A stretch of 64,000 bases of DNA from the NCBI GenBank assembly GCA_016278265.1, contig JADQCE010000003.1, positions 415,296 to 479,295 on the forward strand, given 5' to 3'. A program made the position numbers and the translations under genes. Of this stretch, positions 16,980 through 25,978 are shown piece after piece; the first letter of the stretch is position 1; each line of letters starts with the position of its first letter. The stretch comes from Halothiobacillus sp. GTDB taxonomy: Bacteria > Pseudomonadota > Gammaproteobacteria > Halothiobacillales > Halothiobacillaceae. The notes below the pieces were generated by a model that was not told the DNA's origin, searched no databases, and saw only the letters and a program-made list of their open reading frames with translations.

Positions 16980-18485
16980 TTACTTCTTGTCCTTCGCCCC
17001 GTGCAACGAGTTCTCTACGGCTTGCGCCGCGATCCGCATCACCTCGATCCGCGCATAGCGCTTGTCGTTGGCCGGGATGATGTGCCACGGCGCGTACTCG
17101 GTGGAGGTGCGGATCACCATCTCGTTGATCGCGGCCTTGTAGTCGTCCCATTTTTCCCGATTGCGCCAATCGTCGGCGGTGATCTTGTGCTGCTTGTAGG
17201 GGGTCTGCTGGCGGGCCTCGAAACGTTTTAGCTGCTCCTCGGGCGTGATGTTGAGCCAGAACTTGAGCAGGGTGACACCGTGGTCGGCGAGCTGCTCTTC
17301 GAAGGTGTTGATCTCGTGGTAGGCGCGCGCCCAGTCGGGCTGGGGGGCGAGCGCCTCCACCCGTTCGACCAGTACCCGGCCGTACCAGGAGCGGTCGAAG
17401 ATGGCCCAGTAGCCGTCGCGCGGCATCTGTCGCCAGAAGCGCCACAGGTAGTGGTGGTCGGCTTCCTCGTCGCTGGGCGCGGCGATGGGGATCACGCGGT
17501 AGAGGCGGGCGTCGAGCGCCTCGGTGAGCCGGCGGATGGCGCCGCCCTTGCCGGCGGCGTCCCAGCCCTCGAACAGGGCGACCACCGGCCGGCGCGCCTC
17601 GAATCCCTGCCATCCCAACCGGTTGAGTTGGGCGTCGAGCGACTCCTTGCGTTGCTTGTAGTCGGCCTTGTCCAGCACGAGGTCGTCGGGGACGTGGTCG
17701 ACGATGGTGCGCCGGGCGCTGTCGGCCTCGGGTAGGGCCGGCGAGTGCGAGACCTTGATGGGATTTTCCCCGGCCCCATTGGCCAGGCGGGTGTCGATGG
17801 CGCGCAGCAGGGTCTTGCCGGCGGTCAGATCGCGGAAGTGCGGGTCGGTGGCCTCGATCAAGAACCACGGCGCCTCGCCGGTGTCCGTCTCGCGCACCAC
17901 GCGGGTGGCGATGTCGATGAACTGGTCGTAGTGGTTGGCCTCCTTGGCCGTTTCCGGCGCCATGTGCCAGTGGCTGGCGGGATCCTTGCGGCGTTCCTTG
18001 ACCCGGCGGGCCTGCTCACGCGCCGGCAGGTGAAACCAGAACTTGACCAGCAGCGCGCCGCCGTTGATCAGCATGTGCTCGGTCTCGCGGATGCGCTCGA
18101 GCTCGCCGCTGACACCGTCTTCCTTCAGGCGGCCGTGCTGGGCATCCTCGATCAGGTGCTGATACCAGCCACCGAACAGCACGCCGATCTCGCCGCCCGC
18201 CGGCATCACCCGCCAGTAGCGCCACCAGCGCGGGCGCTGCTTCTCCTCGTCGGTCTCGTCCCAGAAGACGTGGGTCTGCACGCCGCGCGAATCCAGCCAC
18301 TCGAGCAGGTGGTTGACCAGTTCGCCCTTGCCGGCACCGGCCACGCCATTGATCAGCAGCAGCACCGGCAGGTTGGCGGCCCGCGCCCGGCGCTGGGCAT
18401 CGAGCAGTTGCAGGCGCAAGGACGGCTCGGCGTCCTTGAAATCGGCCTTGGAGAGGCGGCGGCCCAGTTCGGCGGCTTCGAACAT
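16980..18485 (-). CDS. pap: Polyphosphate:AMP phosphotransferase (two-domain PPK2)
   Basis: A 501-residue cytoplasmic enzyme that transfers phosphate from polyphosphate to AMP, giving ADP. It has two tandem PPK2 domains, each with a Walker A-like loop: INGVAGAGKGE near 46-55 and FEGWDAAGKGG near 290-300. The second, catalytic-type domain also carries PSDEEADHHYLWRFW, FDRSWYGRVLVERVE and the lid residues; the first domain has FDE-type variants such as WDETDEEKQRPRWWRYW. The double-domain length matches class II PPK2 (Pap). Start ATG at 18485 (MFEAAELG); sequence further upstream is not conserved. It is divergent from the thioredoxin-domain gene with 124 bp between them. Confidence 0.88.
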   Translation of the reverse strand: MFEAAELGRRLSKADFKDAEPSLRLQLLDAQRRARAANLPVLLLINGVAGAGKGELVNHLLEWLDSRGVQTHVFWDETDEEKQRPRWWRYWRVMPAGGEIGVLFGGWYQHLIEDAQHGRLKEDGVSGELERIRETEHMLINGGALLVKFWFHLPAREQARRVKERRKDPASHWHMAPETAKEANHYDQFIDIATRVVRETDTGEAPWFLIEATDPHFRDLTAGKTLLRAIDTRLANGAGENPIKVSHSPALPEADSARRTIVDHVPDDLVLDKADYKQRKESLDAQLNRLGWQGFEARRPVVALFEGWDAAGKGGAIRRLTEALDARLYRVIPIAAPSDEEADHHYLWRFWRQMPRDGYWAIFDRSWYGRVLVERVEALAPQPDWARAYHEINTFEEQLADHGVTLLKFWLNITPEEQLKRFEARQQTPYKQHKITADDWRNREKWDDYKAAINEMVIRTSTEYAPWHIIPANDKRYARIEVMRIAAQAVENSLHGAKDKK

Positions 18486-18609
18486 GTGGTGTCCTGCATG
18501 GATGGGGAGGAAAGAGGCAAGACTAGCACTGCAAAGACGGCAAGCTCGATCCCGCATTAACCGCCTGCCTGTGCCATCCTCAAACCCTACTCTCCAACGA
18601 GCCGATCCC

Positions 18610-20931
18610 ATGAGTCGACTGCCCCCGCTCTTGCTGTCGCTGGCCATGGTGGGGTGGATGGCCGGCGGCGTCGCGAGCGCCGAGAATCGCCTGGCGGATA
18701 CCGCCTCGGACTACCTGCGCGATCACGCCGACAACCCGGTCGACTGGTATCCCTGGGGGGAAGAGGCCTTGTCGGCGGCCCGCGAGCAGGACAAGCCGAT
18801 CTTCGTCTCGGTGGGCTATTCCACCTGCTACTGGTGTCACGTCGCCAAGCGCGAGCTCTACGAGGACCCCGAGATCGCCGCGGCGATGAACGAAGGATTC
18901 ATCAACATCAAGATCGACCGCGAGCAGCGCCCCGACCTCGATCGCGTGCTGATGGCCGCCACGCGGGCGCTGGGCGAGGGCGACGGCTGGCCCAACAACG
19001 TCTTTCTCACCCCCGATCTCGAGCCGTTCTTCGCCGGCAGCTATTTCCCGCCCGAGCCGTTGTCCGGTCGCGAGAGCTTTCCGCAGATCCTCGAGCGCCT
19101 GTCCGATCAATGGCAGTCGAACCGCGAGCCGCTGCTCGAGCGGGCCGAGACAACGGCCGAGGCGCTGCGGGCGGGGGCGGATGCCAGCCTGGCGCCCGAG
19201 CGCATCGACCCGGCCGACTGGCAGGCGCGAGCCATCGAGGCGCTGGAGGGGCAGTTCGATGCGCTGGTGGGCGGTTTTGCCCCGCCGGGGCAGTCGAGCC
19301 GTTTCCCGCAGTCGCCAAAGCTGGCGTTGCTGCTCTCGGCGATCGATGACGACGAGCAGGCCGCAAGGGCGGAGCCGATGCTGCGCCAGACCCTGGCGGC
19401 GATGAGCATCGGCGCGCTGTTCGATCACGTCGGCGGCGGGTTCCACCGCTATACCGTCGATCCCGAGTGGGCGATCCCGCACTTCGAGAAGATGCTGGTC
19501 GACAACGCCCAGCTGGTCGGTCACTACGCGCGGGCCGGGCAGCGGCTGGACGAGGACTGGTTCGATGACGTCGCCGCGCGCAGCGTCGACTATCTCGAGC
19601 GTCGGCTGTGGGCGGACCAGGGGGGCTATTTCACCGCGGAGAATGCCGAGCTCGACGGTGTCGAGGGCAAGAGCTACGTCTTTACCGCCGAGGAGATCCG
19701 CGCGGTGTTGGGCGAGGATGCCGAGGCCTTCCTCGACTGGCATCAGCTGGCCGCCCTGCCGGAAAGCCGGATCGACCACGAACTGCCCGATGGCGGCGCA
19801 GTGAACCTGGCCGCGGGCCGGGCCCTTGATGCCTTCGCGCAGGGCGAACTGGCCGAGTCGATCGCCGGATTCGAGGCGGAGTACGCGACCTTGCTCGATG
19901 CACGCCAGGCGCGCGGCCTGCCCCAGCGCGATCGCAAGCAGGTCGCCGAATTCAACGCCCTGGCCGGTCTGGGGCTGCTGGCGGCCGCCCAGTCAGTCGA
20001 CCGGGGCGAGTGGCACGAGCGGGCGCAGGCGGTGGGGGACTGGCTCTGGACGAGGCTCTGGGATGTCGATGCGCAGCGCCTAAATCGGCAGGCCTACGAA
20101 GGCGAGGTCTCCGGCGAAGCGTTCCTTTCCGATCACGCGGCCGCGGGGCGCCTGATGCTGGCGTTGTACGGATCGAGCCACGATATCCGCTGGCTGTTCC
20201 GCGCTCAGCGGCTCGCCGCGACGATCGAGCGCGATTACCTCGACGAGTCGGGTCGGCTGCACGAGCGCCCGCCAAAATCGGGCGGCGGGTTGCCGCTTTC
20301 GCCGCCGCTAGTGGGTGACGATGCCTCGCCGTCGGGGCATTCGCAGGCGGTGGTGTTCCTGCTGGATCTCGCTGCCGTGCTCGAGGACTCGGCGCGAGAA
20401 GCGCGGGCCGTGCGCGCGCTGGCGGGGTTCGCCGCTGAGGTGGATGCCGCGCCGGCCGACTGGGGCTTTCTGGTCGGGGCGCTGGCCCGGCCGTCACGTG
20501 CCGCGGTGGTGACGCGCGAGGCGGCGCGCCTGGTCGAGGCGGCCGAGGCCGCCGGCGGGCCGGGTGAGACGCGCGATCACGTCGAGGTCGAGGCGCGCCT
20601 GATCGAGGGCGGCGCGGCCATTCTCGTGCGGCTGGAAATCGATGACGGTTTTCACATCAATGCCAATCCGGCCAGCGAGGATTTCCTGGTGCCGACGCGG
20701 ATCACGGCGCTGGATGGCGAGATCGGACCGATCGACTACCCGCCTGGCAAGCCGTTTCGCGCCGAGTTCGCCCGCTCGGCGATCGATGTCTTCGAGGGGG
20801 TGCTCGAGTTGCGGGTGCCCGTGATTGGCGAGATGCCGACGCGCCTGCGCGTCGATCTGCAGGCCTGCGATGACCGGGTTTGTCTGGCGCCGGACGAGGT
20901 GGAGGTCGCCGTCGGCCGGGGTGACGAATAA
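18610..20931 (+). CDS. Secreted YyaL/DUF255 thioredoxin-like protein fused to a DsbD-alpha-like domain
   Basis: 773 residues. A signal peptide (about 1-24, cleavage after VASA) sends it to the periplasm. Residues about 27-180 form the DUF255 thioredoxin-like domain with the segment FVSVGYSTCYWCHV and active-site Cys73-Tyr-Trp-Cys76, followed by an alpha/alpha six-barrel region as in YyaL/SSP411 proteins (GGGFHRYTVDPEW, HFEKMLVDNAQL). The last 120 residues look like the N-terminal alpha domain of DsbD: DDGFHINANP, VPTRIT, and the paired cysteines in QACDDRVCLAP. The combination suggests a periplasmic disulfide reductase or corrector. Most YyaL-family proteins are cytoplasmic and lack this domain. 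No ccm or dsb genes are adjacent. Confidence 0.75.
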   Translation: MSRLPPLLLSLAMVGWMAGGVASAENRLADTASDYLRDHADNPVDWYPWGEEALSAAREQDKPIFVSVGYSTCYWCHVAKRELYEDPEIAAAMNEGFINIKIDREQRPDLDRVLMAATRALGEGDGWPNNVFLTPDLEPFFAGSYFPPEPLSGRESFPQILERLSDQWQSNREPLLERAETTAEALRAGADASLAPERIDPADWQARAIEALEGQFDALVGGFAPPGQSSRFPQSPKLALLLSAIDDDEQAARAEPMLRQTLAAMSIGALFDHVGGGFHRYTVDPEWAIPHFEKMLVDNAQLVGHYARAGQRLDEDWFDDVAARSVDYLERRLWADQGGYFTAENAELDGVEGKSYVFTAEEIRAVLGEDAEAFLDWHQLAALPESRIDHELPDGGAVNLAAGRALDAFAQGELAESIAGFEAEYATLLDARQARGLPQRDRKQVAEFNALAGLGLLAAAQSVDRGEWHERAQAVGDWLWTRLWDVDAQRLNRQAYEGEVSGEAFLSDHAAAGRLMLALYGSSHDIRWLFRAQRLAATIERDYLDESGRLHERPPKSGGGLPLSPPLVGDDASPSGHSQAVVFLLDLAAVLEDSAREARAVRALAGFAAEVDAAPADWGFLVGALARPSRAAVVTREAARLVEAAEAAGGPGETRDHVEVEARLIEGGAAILVRLEIDDGFHINANPASEDFLVPTRITALDGEIGPIDYPPGKPFRAEFARSAIDVFEGVLELRVPVIGEMPTRLRVDLQACDDRVCLAPDEVEVAVGRGDE

Positions 20932-20946
20932 CGGCCCACGGTGGCT

Positions 20947-21015
20947 GTAGGAGCGGCCTTAGCCGCGACATGCTGAGGCGCCACCCGATCCCATCGCGGC
21001 TAAAGCCGCTCCTAG
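20947..21015. repeat. Inverted pair of REP elements
   Basis: Two 22-bp REP sequences in opposite orientation, 20947-20968 and 20994-21015, with 25 bp between. Both have the core GTAGGAGCGGC...GCCGCGA form, each able to make its own small hairpin and together a large one. This is the GTAGGAGCGGC type common in pseudomonads, xanthomonads and related bacteria. It lies between the DUF255 gene and bioB. Confidence 0.8.
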
Positions 21016-21044
21016 GGCACCCGCCTCCCACAATGGGGGGGTGC

Positions 21045-21090
21045 CAAACGAAACGGGCCGCGGCCGACCGGGTGGTCAGTCGCGGCCCGT
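21045..21090 (-). terminator. Terminator after bioB
   Basis: 10-bp perfect stem (ACGGGCCGCG at 21053-21062 with CGCGGCCCGT at 21081-21090) enclosing a smaller GACC/GGTC hairpin. On the minus strand it is followed by TTTCGTTT. Confidence 0.65.
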
Positions 21091-21113
21091 GATTGCCGTC
21101 GTCGCGTTGCCAA

Positions 21114-22112
21114 TCAGGCCGAGACGGACGCCGGCTTGCTGTCGGCCGGCTCGTCGAGCTGGCAGCCGTCCGGGATCAGCGGGGTCAGGCCGAGTTTCTC
21201 GAACATGGCCTCGTCGGCCGCCGCATCGGCGTTTTCGGTGGTCAGCAGTTTCTCACCGTAGAAGATGCTGTTCGCCCCGGCGAAGAAGCACCAGGCCTGG
21301 ATCGCCTCGCTCAGGCCTTCGCGACCCGCGGACAGGCGCACATGCGAGCTCGGCATCAGGATGCGTGCGACCGCGATGGTGCGGATGAACTCGATCGGGT
21401 CGAGCGCCGGTACGTCGGCCATCGGCGTGCCGGGGATGCGCACCAGCATGTTCAGCGGCACGGATTCCGGCGCGCGTTCGAGATTGGCCAGCGTGGTCAA
21501 AAACGAGGCGCGATCCTCGCGTGATTCGCCCATGCCGAGGATGCCGCCCGAGCAGACGTTGATGCCCGCCTCGCGCACGTGATCGAGCGTCTCGAGGCGA
21601 TCGTCGATCGAGCGGGTAGTGATCACCTGGTCGTAGAACTCGGCCGAGGTGTCGATGTTGTGGTTGTAGTAGTCGAGCCCGGCTTCCTTGAGGCGGGTGG
21701 CCTGCTGCGGCTGGAGCATGCCGAGCGTGACGCAGGCCTCCATGCCGGTCTCCTTGACCACGCGCACCATGTCGATGACCCGCTCGAGCTGGGTGTCGGT
21801 GGGGTTGCGCCAGGCCGCGCCCATGCAGAAGCGCGATGCACCCTTCTCGCGCGCCCGGCGGGCGGCGGTACGCACCTCGTCGAGCGGCAGCAGGCGCTCG
21901 CGCTCGAGGCCCGTGTCGTAGCGGGCGCTCTGCGAGCAGTACTTGCAATCTTCCGGGCAGGCGCCGGTCTTGATCGAAAGCAGGGTGCTGACCTGGACCG
22001 CGTTGGGGTCGAAGTGCTCACGATGCACCGTCTGGGCCTGGAAGAGCAGGTCGTTGAAGGGCTTGGCGAACAGGTCGAGCGCTTGTTGTTTGCTCCAGCG
22101 CGGGCGGGTCAT
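21114..22112 (-). CDS. bioB: Biotin synthase
   Basis: A 332-residue radical-SAM enzyme that inserts sulfur into dethiobiotin to make biotin. The [4Fe-4S] motif is Cys52-x3-Cys56-x2-Cys59 in [10 protein letters not shown], followed by the family segments [43 protein letters not shown] and [12 protein letters not shown]. The arginine of the last segment and later conserved cysteines place the auxiliary [2Fe-2S] site. bioF lies elsewhere in the window (51.7 kb), so the biotin genes are scattered. It is followed by its own terminator; the upstream gene, encoding a small membrane protein, ends 5 bp before and is probably cotranscribed. Confidence 0.95.
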   Translation of the reverse strand: MTRPRWSKQQALDLFAKPFNDLLFQAQTVHREHFDPNAVQVSTLLSIKTGACPEDCKYCSQSARYDTGLERERLLPLDEVRTAARRAREKGASRFCMGAAWRNPTDTQLERVIDMVRVVKETGMEACVTLGMLQPQQATRLKEAGLDYYNHNIDTSAEFYDQVITTRSIDDRLETLDHVREAGINVCSGGILGMGESREDRASFLTTLANLERAPESVPLNMLVRIPGTPMADVPALDPIEFIRTIAVARILMPSSHVRLSAGREGLSEAIQAWCFFAGANSIFYGEKLLTTENADAAADEAMFEKLGLTPLIPDGCQLDEPADSKPASVSA

Positions 22113-22117
22113 GGGAA

Positions 22118-22549
22118 TCAGTTATCCTCGAACGATTCGGGCGGTTCGGTGAAGGAATCTTCCCAGGTATCTTGCTTGATCCGGTAGAGGTCGTAAAGCG
22201 ACCAGGGGATCAGGATCACCGAGGCAGTCGCCCAGAGGACCAGGTAGAAGGTCAGGCTCGGCGGGGCAAACACCGCAACCACCACGGCGCTGCCGGCCAC
22301 GCCATAGAAGCGATAGGCGGCCCATTGGGTGTAGTGACCCACCTTGGGGTTGGGGTGGTGCTTGTTTAGCGCGTAGACCAGCATGGACAGGCCGGTCCAG
22401 AAGATCGCCAGCGGCAGCGGCACGATCATCGCGACGATGTTGCCCCAGTTGAACCAGGTGGCGGCCCGCCGGGCCGACTTGCCGGAGATGCGAGTCGGGA
22501 CGTGTTCGTCGTTCGAATCGAGCGTCTGGGCGGATGCATCGTGGTTCAT
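22118..22549 (-). CDS. Small membrane protein of unknown function
   Basis: 143 residues with three hydrophobic segments (about 37-60, 80-100 and 105-122), between a polar N-terminal tail and an acidic C-terminus ([15 protein letters not shown]). Start: ATG at 22549, since the longer upstream frame encodes no plausible protein. It ends 5 bp before the bioB start on the same strand and divergently faces comF. No family recognised; proteins of this kind beside bioB are seen in related sulfur bacteria only by my general impression, so no function is proposed. Confidence 0.65.
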   Translation of the reverse strand: MNHDASAQTLDSNDEHVPTRISGKSARRAATWFNWGNIVAMIVPLPLAIFWTGLSMLVYALNKHHPNPKVGHYTQWAAYRFYGVAGSAVVVAVFAPPSLTFYLVLWATASVILIPWSLYDLYRIKQDTWEDSFTEPPESFEDN

Positions 22550-22579
22550 GATGAAACGACCTCTAAATATGCGTATGGG

Positions 22580-23308
22580 ATGCAGGTTACCATGGAATGG
22601 ATGCCCTCGCGACGGCGGCGCTGGTTGGACGCGCCCTGTCATTTCTGCCGCCTCGATACCGTCGATCCCGACGGTCTGTGCCCGGACTGCCGCCGTGAAT
22701 GGCGCGCCGGGCTGGGTCGGCCGCGTTGCCGAAGCTGCGGGTTGATCCTCGCTGGCGGCATGACCGCCGCGGCGGGTGTCGGGATTTGCGCGGCCTGTGT
22801 CGGTCGACAATCGCCGTTCGAGCGCGTGATTGCGGCGGTCGATCTCGATCCGGCGGTGCGCGCGCTGATCCACCGGCTGAAGTATCGTCAGGATTTCAGC
22901 GTCGTGCCACTGTTGCAAGCCACGCTGGTCGAGGCCGTCGTCGAGCAGATGGAGGCGACGAGACCGGATGCGCTGGTGCCGATGCCGCTGCATCCGAGGC
23001 AGCGTCGTCGACGCGGTTTCAACCAGGCCTGGCTGCTGGCCGACGGGGTGGCCCGTGCGACCGGCGTGCCGTTGCTGCGTCGCGGGGTGCGACGGGTGCG
23101 GGATACCGGATCGTTGACCGAACTGTCGGCCCGTGCCCGCCGAGTAGCCCTGCGTGGTGCCTTTGTCGCCGACGGGCCGATGCCCGAACGGGTCGCGATC
23201 GTCGATGACGTGCTGACCACGGGCGCGAGTGCCGAGGCGCTGGCCGCGGCATTGCGTCGAGGTGGCGCGAGCGCCGTGTCCGTCTGGGCACTGGCGCGTA
23301 CTCCCTGA
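22580..23308 (+). CDS. comF: ComF-family phosphoribosyltransferase-like protein
   Basis: About 242 residues. The N-terminus has a zinc-ribbon-like set of cysteine pairs (CHFC, CPDC, CRSC, CAAC), followed by HRLKYRQDF, VPMPLHPRQRRRRGFNQAWLLA (key residues P, R and GFNQ), and the phosphoribosyl-binding loop VAIVDDVLTTGAS. ComF proteins are needed for DNA uptake during competence in several bacteria; dprA at 29.8 kb is a second competence-associated gene here. Two starts are possible, ATG at 22580 and ATG at 22592, neither with a strong ribosome binding site. The gene is divergent from the bioB operon, as in many Gammaproteobacteria. Confidence 0.85.
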   Translation: MQVTMEWMPSRRRRWLDAPCHFCRLDTVDPDGLCPDCRREWRAGLGRPRCRSCGLILAGGMTAAAGVGICAACVGRQSPFERVIAAVDLDPAVRALIHRLKYRQDFSVVPLLQATLVEAVVEQMEATRPDALVPMPLHPRQRRRRGFNQAWLLADGVARATGVPLLRRGVRRVRDTGSLTELSARARRVALRGAFVADGPMPERVAIVDDVLTTGASAEALAAALRRGGASAVSVWALARTP

Positions 23309-23336
23309 CTGCGTGCCCTAGGCGGGCAGTGGCTTG

Positions 23337-23595
23337 GGAAACTCTGCACGATTCGATGGCGCCTCTGGCTTGCGGGTTTGTTCGCAATCAAGGCGCCGTA
23401 CCGAAGGCGGGCTTGTTGCCCGGCGAGGGGCGGAAACGCCGAGTGCGGGCAAACCCGCGAGCCCCGCCCCGTCCGGGCGGGCCGCCAAGGATCCGTTGTC
23501 GGCGTTTCAGTTTCCCGCCATTCACGGTGGACTGCGCCTTGCAACCGGGCCCTTCGCGGTCCCGCAGAGGCGCCATCGAATCGTGCAGAGTTTCC
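23337..23595. mobile_element. MITE-like element with 31-bp perfect inverted ends
   Basis: A 259-bp element bounded by perfect 31-bp inverted repeats, 23337-23367 and 23565-23595, beginning GGAAACTCTGCACGATTCGA. It is flanked by a 4-bp direct repeat CTTG (23333-23336 and 23596-23599), as expected for a target-site duplication. The interior has no transposase frame; it holds a smaller inverted pair CAAGGCGC / GCGCCTTG. This is the structure of a non-autonomous transposable element moved by a transposase encoded elsewhere. The 4-bp duplication would fit an IS5-type transposase, but the family is not established. Confidence 0.85.
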
Positions 23596-23596
23596 C

Positions 23597-23625
23597 TTGT
23601 GCCGTGCCCGTAGTTTGGGTAGAAT
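23597..23625 (+). promoter_or_regulatory. Possible sigma-70 promoter upstream of rpmE2
   Basis: TTGTGC, a 17-bp spacer and TAGAAT. The -10 box is good, the -35 box has only TTG in common with consensus. The -35 box overlaps the right target-site duplication of the MITE. Confidence 0.4.
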
Positions 23626-23806
23626 CTCGCGCCTTGGCCGTCCCGGCCGCGTACGCCCGTGGTTATTGCTGAATTTAGGCAAATCCCGGTGCGATGCGGT
23701 GGGTCGGCGGCCCCATCAGGGGCGAAACCGAAGACGATCAACCTGAGATGCGGCCCCCGGCGGCATCCGACCCAACTTTCGAACCTTTACCAGGGGCAGA
23801 ATCGAG

Positions 23807-24055
23807 ATGAAAGAAGGCATTCACCCGAACTACCAGCCGGTGGTATTCCAGGACGTCGCGGCGGATTTCGCCATCCTGACCCGCTCGACCATGAAGTCGA
23901 GGGAGACCATCAAGTGGGAAGACGGTAACGAGTACCCGCTGGTCAAGATCGACGTATCCTCCGCGAGCCACCCGTTCTTCACGGGCAAGCGTTCCGAGGG
24001 CAGCATGGCCAAGCAGGTGGACAAGTTCCGCAACCGCTACGGCCAGAAGAAGTAA
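23807..24055 (+). CDS. rpmE2: 50S ribosomal protein L31 type B
   Basis: 82 residues with the L31 signature: [25 protein letters not shown] and a basic C-terminus with [12 protein letters not shown]. The zinc-binding cysteines of classical L31 are missing, so this is the type B (zinc-independent) form, which in many bacteria replaces the zinc form when zinc is low. It is preceded by a leader of about 180 bp, long enough for regulation, and followed by a strong terminator. Whether the genome also has the zinc form cannot be seen here. Confidence 0.93.
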   Translation: MKEGIHPNYQPVVFQDVAADFAILTRSTMKSRETIKWEDGNEYPLVKIDVSSASHPFFTGKRSEGSMAKQVDKFRNRYGQKK

Positions 24056-24097
24056 GACCAATATGGTCGTGTTCCTGCCAACCGGCCGGACGCAGCA

Positions 24098-24135
24098 AAA
24101 GGGCACCGCGGGTTTTCCCGGTGCCCTTTTTCGTG
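24098..24135 (+). terminator. Terminator after rpmE2
   Basis: Stem GGGCACCG / CGGTGCCC flanked by A and T runs, with CTTTTT at the end. It lies just ahead of the nuclease start at 24144, so the nuclease gene needs its own promoter or read-through. Confidence 0.85.
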
Positions 24136-24143
24136 CGCGCTCG

Positions 24144-24947
24144 ATGGTGCTGACCGGGCTGCTCGCCGCACTGGTTTTCTCCAGCGGCTGTGTGGCCGAG
24201 GAGCCGTCTACGCGGCCAGTGGGTGACTGTGCCCCGCCGCCCGAACTGGCGATCGAGTCGGCCACGGTCGGCTACGTCAACGACGGCGATACCGTCCGTC
24301 TTGCCAGCGGCGACCGGGTGCGCCTGGTCGGCATCGACACCCCCGAACTGGGGCGTGACGGCGCGGCCGACGAGCCCATGGCCCGCGAGGCGCAGCAGGC
24401 CCTGCGCGCGCTGTTGGCCGAGTCGCGCAATCGCGTCCAGGTGGTCGATGCCACCGAGGGCGAGGACCGCTACGGTCGCCGGCTGTCCTACCTCTACCTG
24501 CCGGACGGGCGCTCGGTGCAGGCGTGGCTGCTCGAGCAGGGCGTGGCGATGGCGGTGTTCATCGCGCCGAACCTGGAGTTGGCCGATTGCCTCATGGCCC
24601 GTGAGCAACGCGCGCGGCAGGACAAGCGCGGCATCTGGTCACTGCCCGCCTACGAGCCGGGCCTGCCGTCGGCCCAGGGCATCCCCGACCACGTGCAGGG
24701 CGCGGCGATCGTCCGCGGCCGCGTGGAGTCGGTCGGCGAAAGCCGGCGCAATATCTGGCTCAACCTCGAGGGCCGGGTGGCCGTGCGCATCGACAAGGCC
24801 GATCTCGAGCGGTTTCCGGGTTGGGATTTCGAAGCGCTGGAAGGCGAGGAGCTGCGGGTTCGCGGCTGGATCGTGCATCAGAGCAACCGCTACCAGGATT
24901 GGTTTATCCCGGTGGATTCGGCGCATGCCCTCGAGCGGCTCGACTGA
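24144..24947 (+). CDS. Staphylococcal-nuclease-like lipoprotein or secreted nuclease
   Basis: 267 residues. The N-terminal MVLTGLLAALVFSSGC gives a lipobox with Cys16, so the product is probably a lipoprotein. The SNase fold is seen in VGYVNDGDTVRL, RVRLVGIDTPELG (catalytic arginine and aspartate pattern), a DRYGRRLSYLYL segment and LLEQGVAMAVF; these correspond to the Arg-Glu-Arg active site and Ca2+-binding aspartates of thermonuclease. After residue 180 a second beta-rich part (VRGRVESVGESRRNIWLNLEG) looks like an OB-type domain. The start was set at 24144 because the longer frame runs through the preceding terminator hairpin. It may digest extracellular nucleic acids. Confidence 0.8.
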   Translation: MVLTGLLAALVFSSGCVAEEPSTRPVGDCAPPPELAIESATVGYVNDGDTVRLASGDRVRLVGIDTPELGRDGAADEPMAREAQQALRALLAESRNRVQVVDATEGEDRYGRRLSYLYLPDGRSVQAWLLEQGVAMAVFIAPNLELADCLMAREQRARQDKRGIWSLPAYEPGLPSAQGIPDHVQGAAIVRGRVESVGESRRNIWLNLEGRVAVRIDKADLERFPGWDFEALEGEELRVRGWIVHQSNRYQDWFIPVDSAHALERLD

Positions 24948-24967
24948 AGAACGGGCAGGCGGAAAGG

Positions 24968-24999
24968 AAAAAGGGCGGACCCGCGGGTTCGCCCTTTTT
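24968..24999. terminator. Bidirectional terminator between nuclease gene and hemF
   Basis: 10-bp perfect stem AAAAAGGGCG / CGCCCTTTTT with an internal ACCCGCGGGT palindrome. A and T runs on the two sides let it act for both convergent genes. Confidence 0.85.
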
Positions 25000-25020
25000 C
25001 GTTGGAGCGCGGCAATTGGA

Positions 25021-25977
25021 TCAGCGCTCGGCCAGCCAGTCGCGCGGGCGGAGGAACTCGTCGTAGAGACGGGCCTCCTCGCTGCCGGGCTCCGGGTGGT
25101 AGTCGTAGCGCCAGTCGGCACGAGGCGGCATCGACATCAGGATCGACTCGGTGCGCCCGCCGGACTGCAGCCCGAACAGGGTGCCGCGGTCGTAGACCAG
25201 GTTGAATTCCACGTAGCGCCCGCGGCGGTAGGCCTGGAAATCGCGCTCGCGCTCGCCAAAGGGCGTGTCCTTGCGCTTCTCCACCACCGGCAGGTAGGCC
25301 GGCAGGTAGTGGTCGCCCACCGAACGCATGAAGCCAAAGGCGGTGTCGAAGTCGACCTGGCCGTCGGCGCCGTAGTCGTCGAAGAACAGGCCGCCCACCC
25401 CGCGCGGCTCGTTACGGTGCTTGAGCCAGAAGTACTCGTCACACCACTGCTTGAAGCGCGGGTAATGGTCGTCGCCGAAGGGCCGACAGGCCGCTTCGGC
25501 CTGTTCGTGCCAGTGCACCGCGTCCTCGGTGAAGCCGTAGTAGGGCGTGAGATCAAACCCGCCGCCGAACCACCACACCGGCTCGACCCCTTCCTTCTGC
25601 GCCTGGAAAAAGCGCACGTTGGCGTGCGAGGTGGGCACGTAGGGATTGCGCGGGTGGATGACCAGCGAGACGCCCATCGCCTCGAACGAGCCGCCGGCCA
25701 GATCGGGCCGGTGGGCGGTCGCCGAGGGCGGTAGCTTGTTGCCGGTCACGTGCGAGAAGTTGATCCCGGCGCGCTCGAAGGTGCTGCCGTCCTCGAGGAT
25801 GCGGCCGCGGCCCTCGCCATTGAGGTGATCGCCGGGCGGACGTTTCCAGTCGTCGTGCAGAAAGCGGGTGCCATCCTCCTGGCCTTCCAGGCCGGCGACG
25901 ATCCGGTCCTGCAGGTCGATAAGGTAGTCACGAATGGCCTGGAGGTCGGCCTGTGTGTCGGCCTGGTTGTCCGCCAT
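25021..25977 (-). CDS. hemF: Oxygen-dependent coproporphyrinogen III oxidase
   Basis: A 318-residue cytoplasmic enzyme that oxidatively decarboxylates coproporphyrinogen III to protoporphyrinogen IX using O2, in haem synthesis. Family motifs: [35 protein letters not shown] (key residues H and NP), [12 protein letters not shown], the segment [11 protein letters not shown] and [18 protein letters not shown]. Length is close to the usual 300. It follows tsaC with one base between the stop of tsaC and its start, so it is part of the topA-tsaC-hemF transcription unit. The need for oxygen fits an aerobic organism. Confidence 0.95.
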   Translation of the reverse strand: MADNQADTQADLQAIRDYLIDLQDRIVAGLEGQEDGTRFLHDDWKRPPGDHLNGEGRGRILEDGSTFERAGINFSHVTGNKLPPSATAHRPDLAGGSFEAMGVSLVIHPRNPYVPTSHANVRFFQAQKEGVEPVWWFGGGFDLTPYYGFTEDAVHWHEQAEAACRPFGDDHYPRFKQWCDEYFWLKHRNEPRGVGGLFFDDYGADGQVDFDTAFGFMRSVGDHYLPAYLPVVEKRKDTPFGERERDFQAYRRGRYVEFNLVYDRGTLFGLQSGGRTESILMSMPPRADWRYDYHPEPGSEEARLYDEFLRPRDWLAER

Positions 25978-25978
25978 G

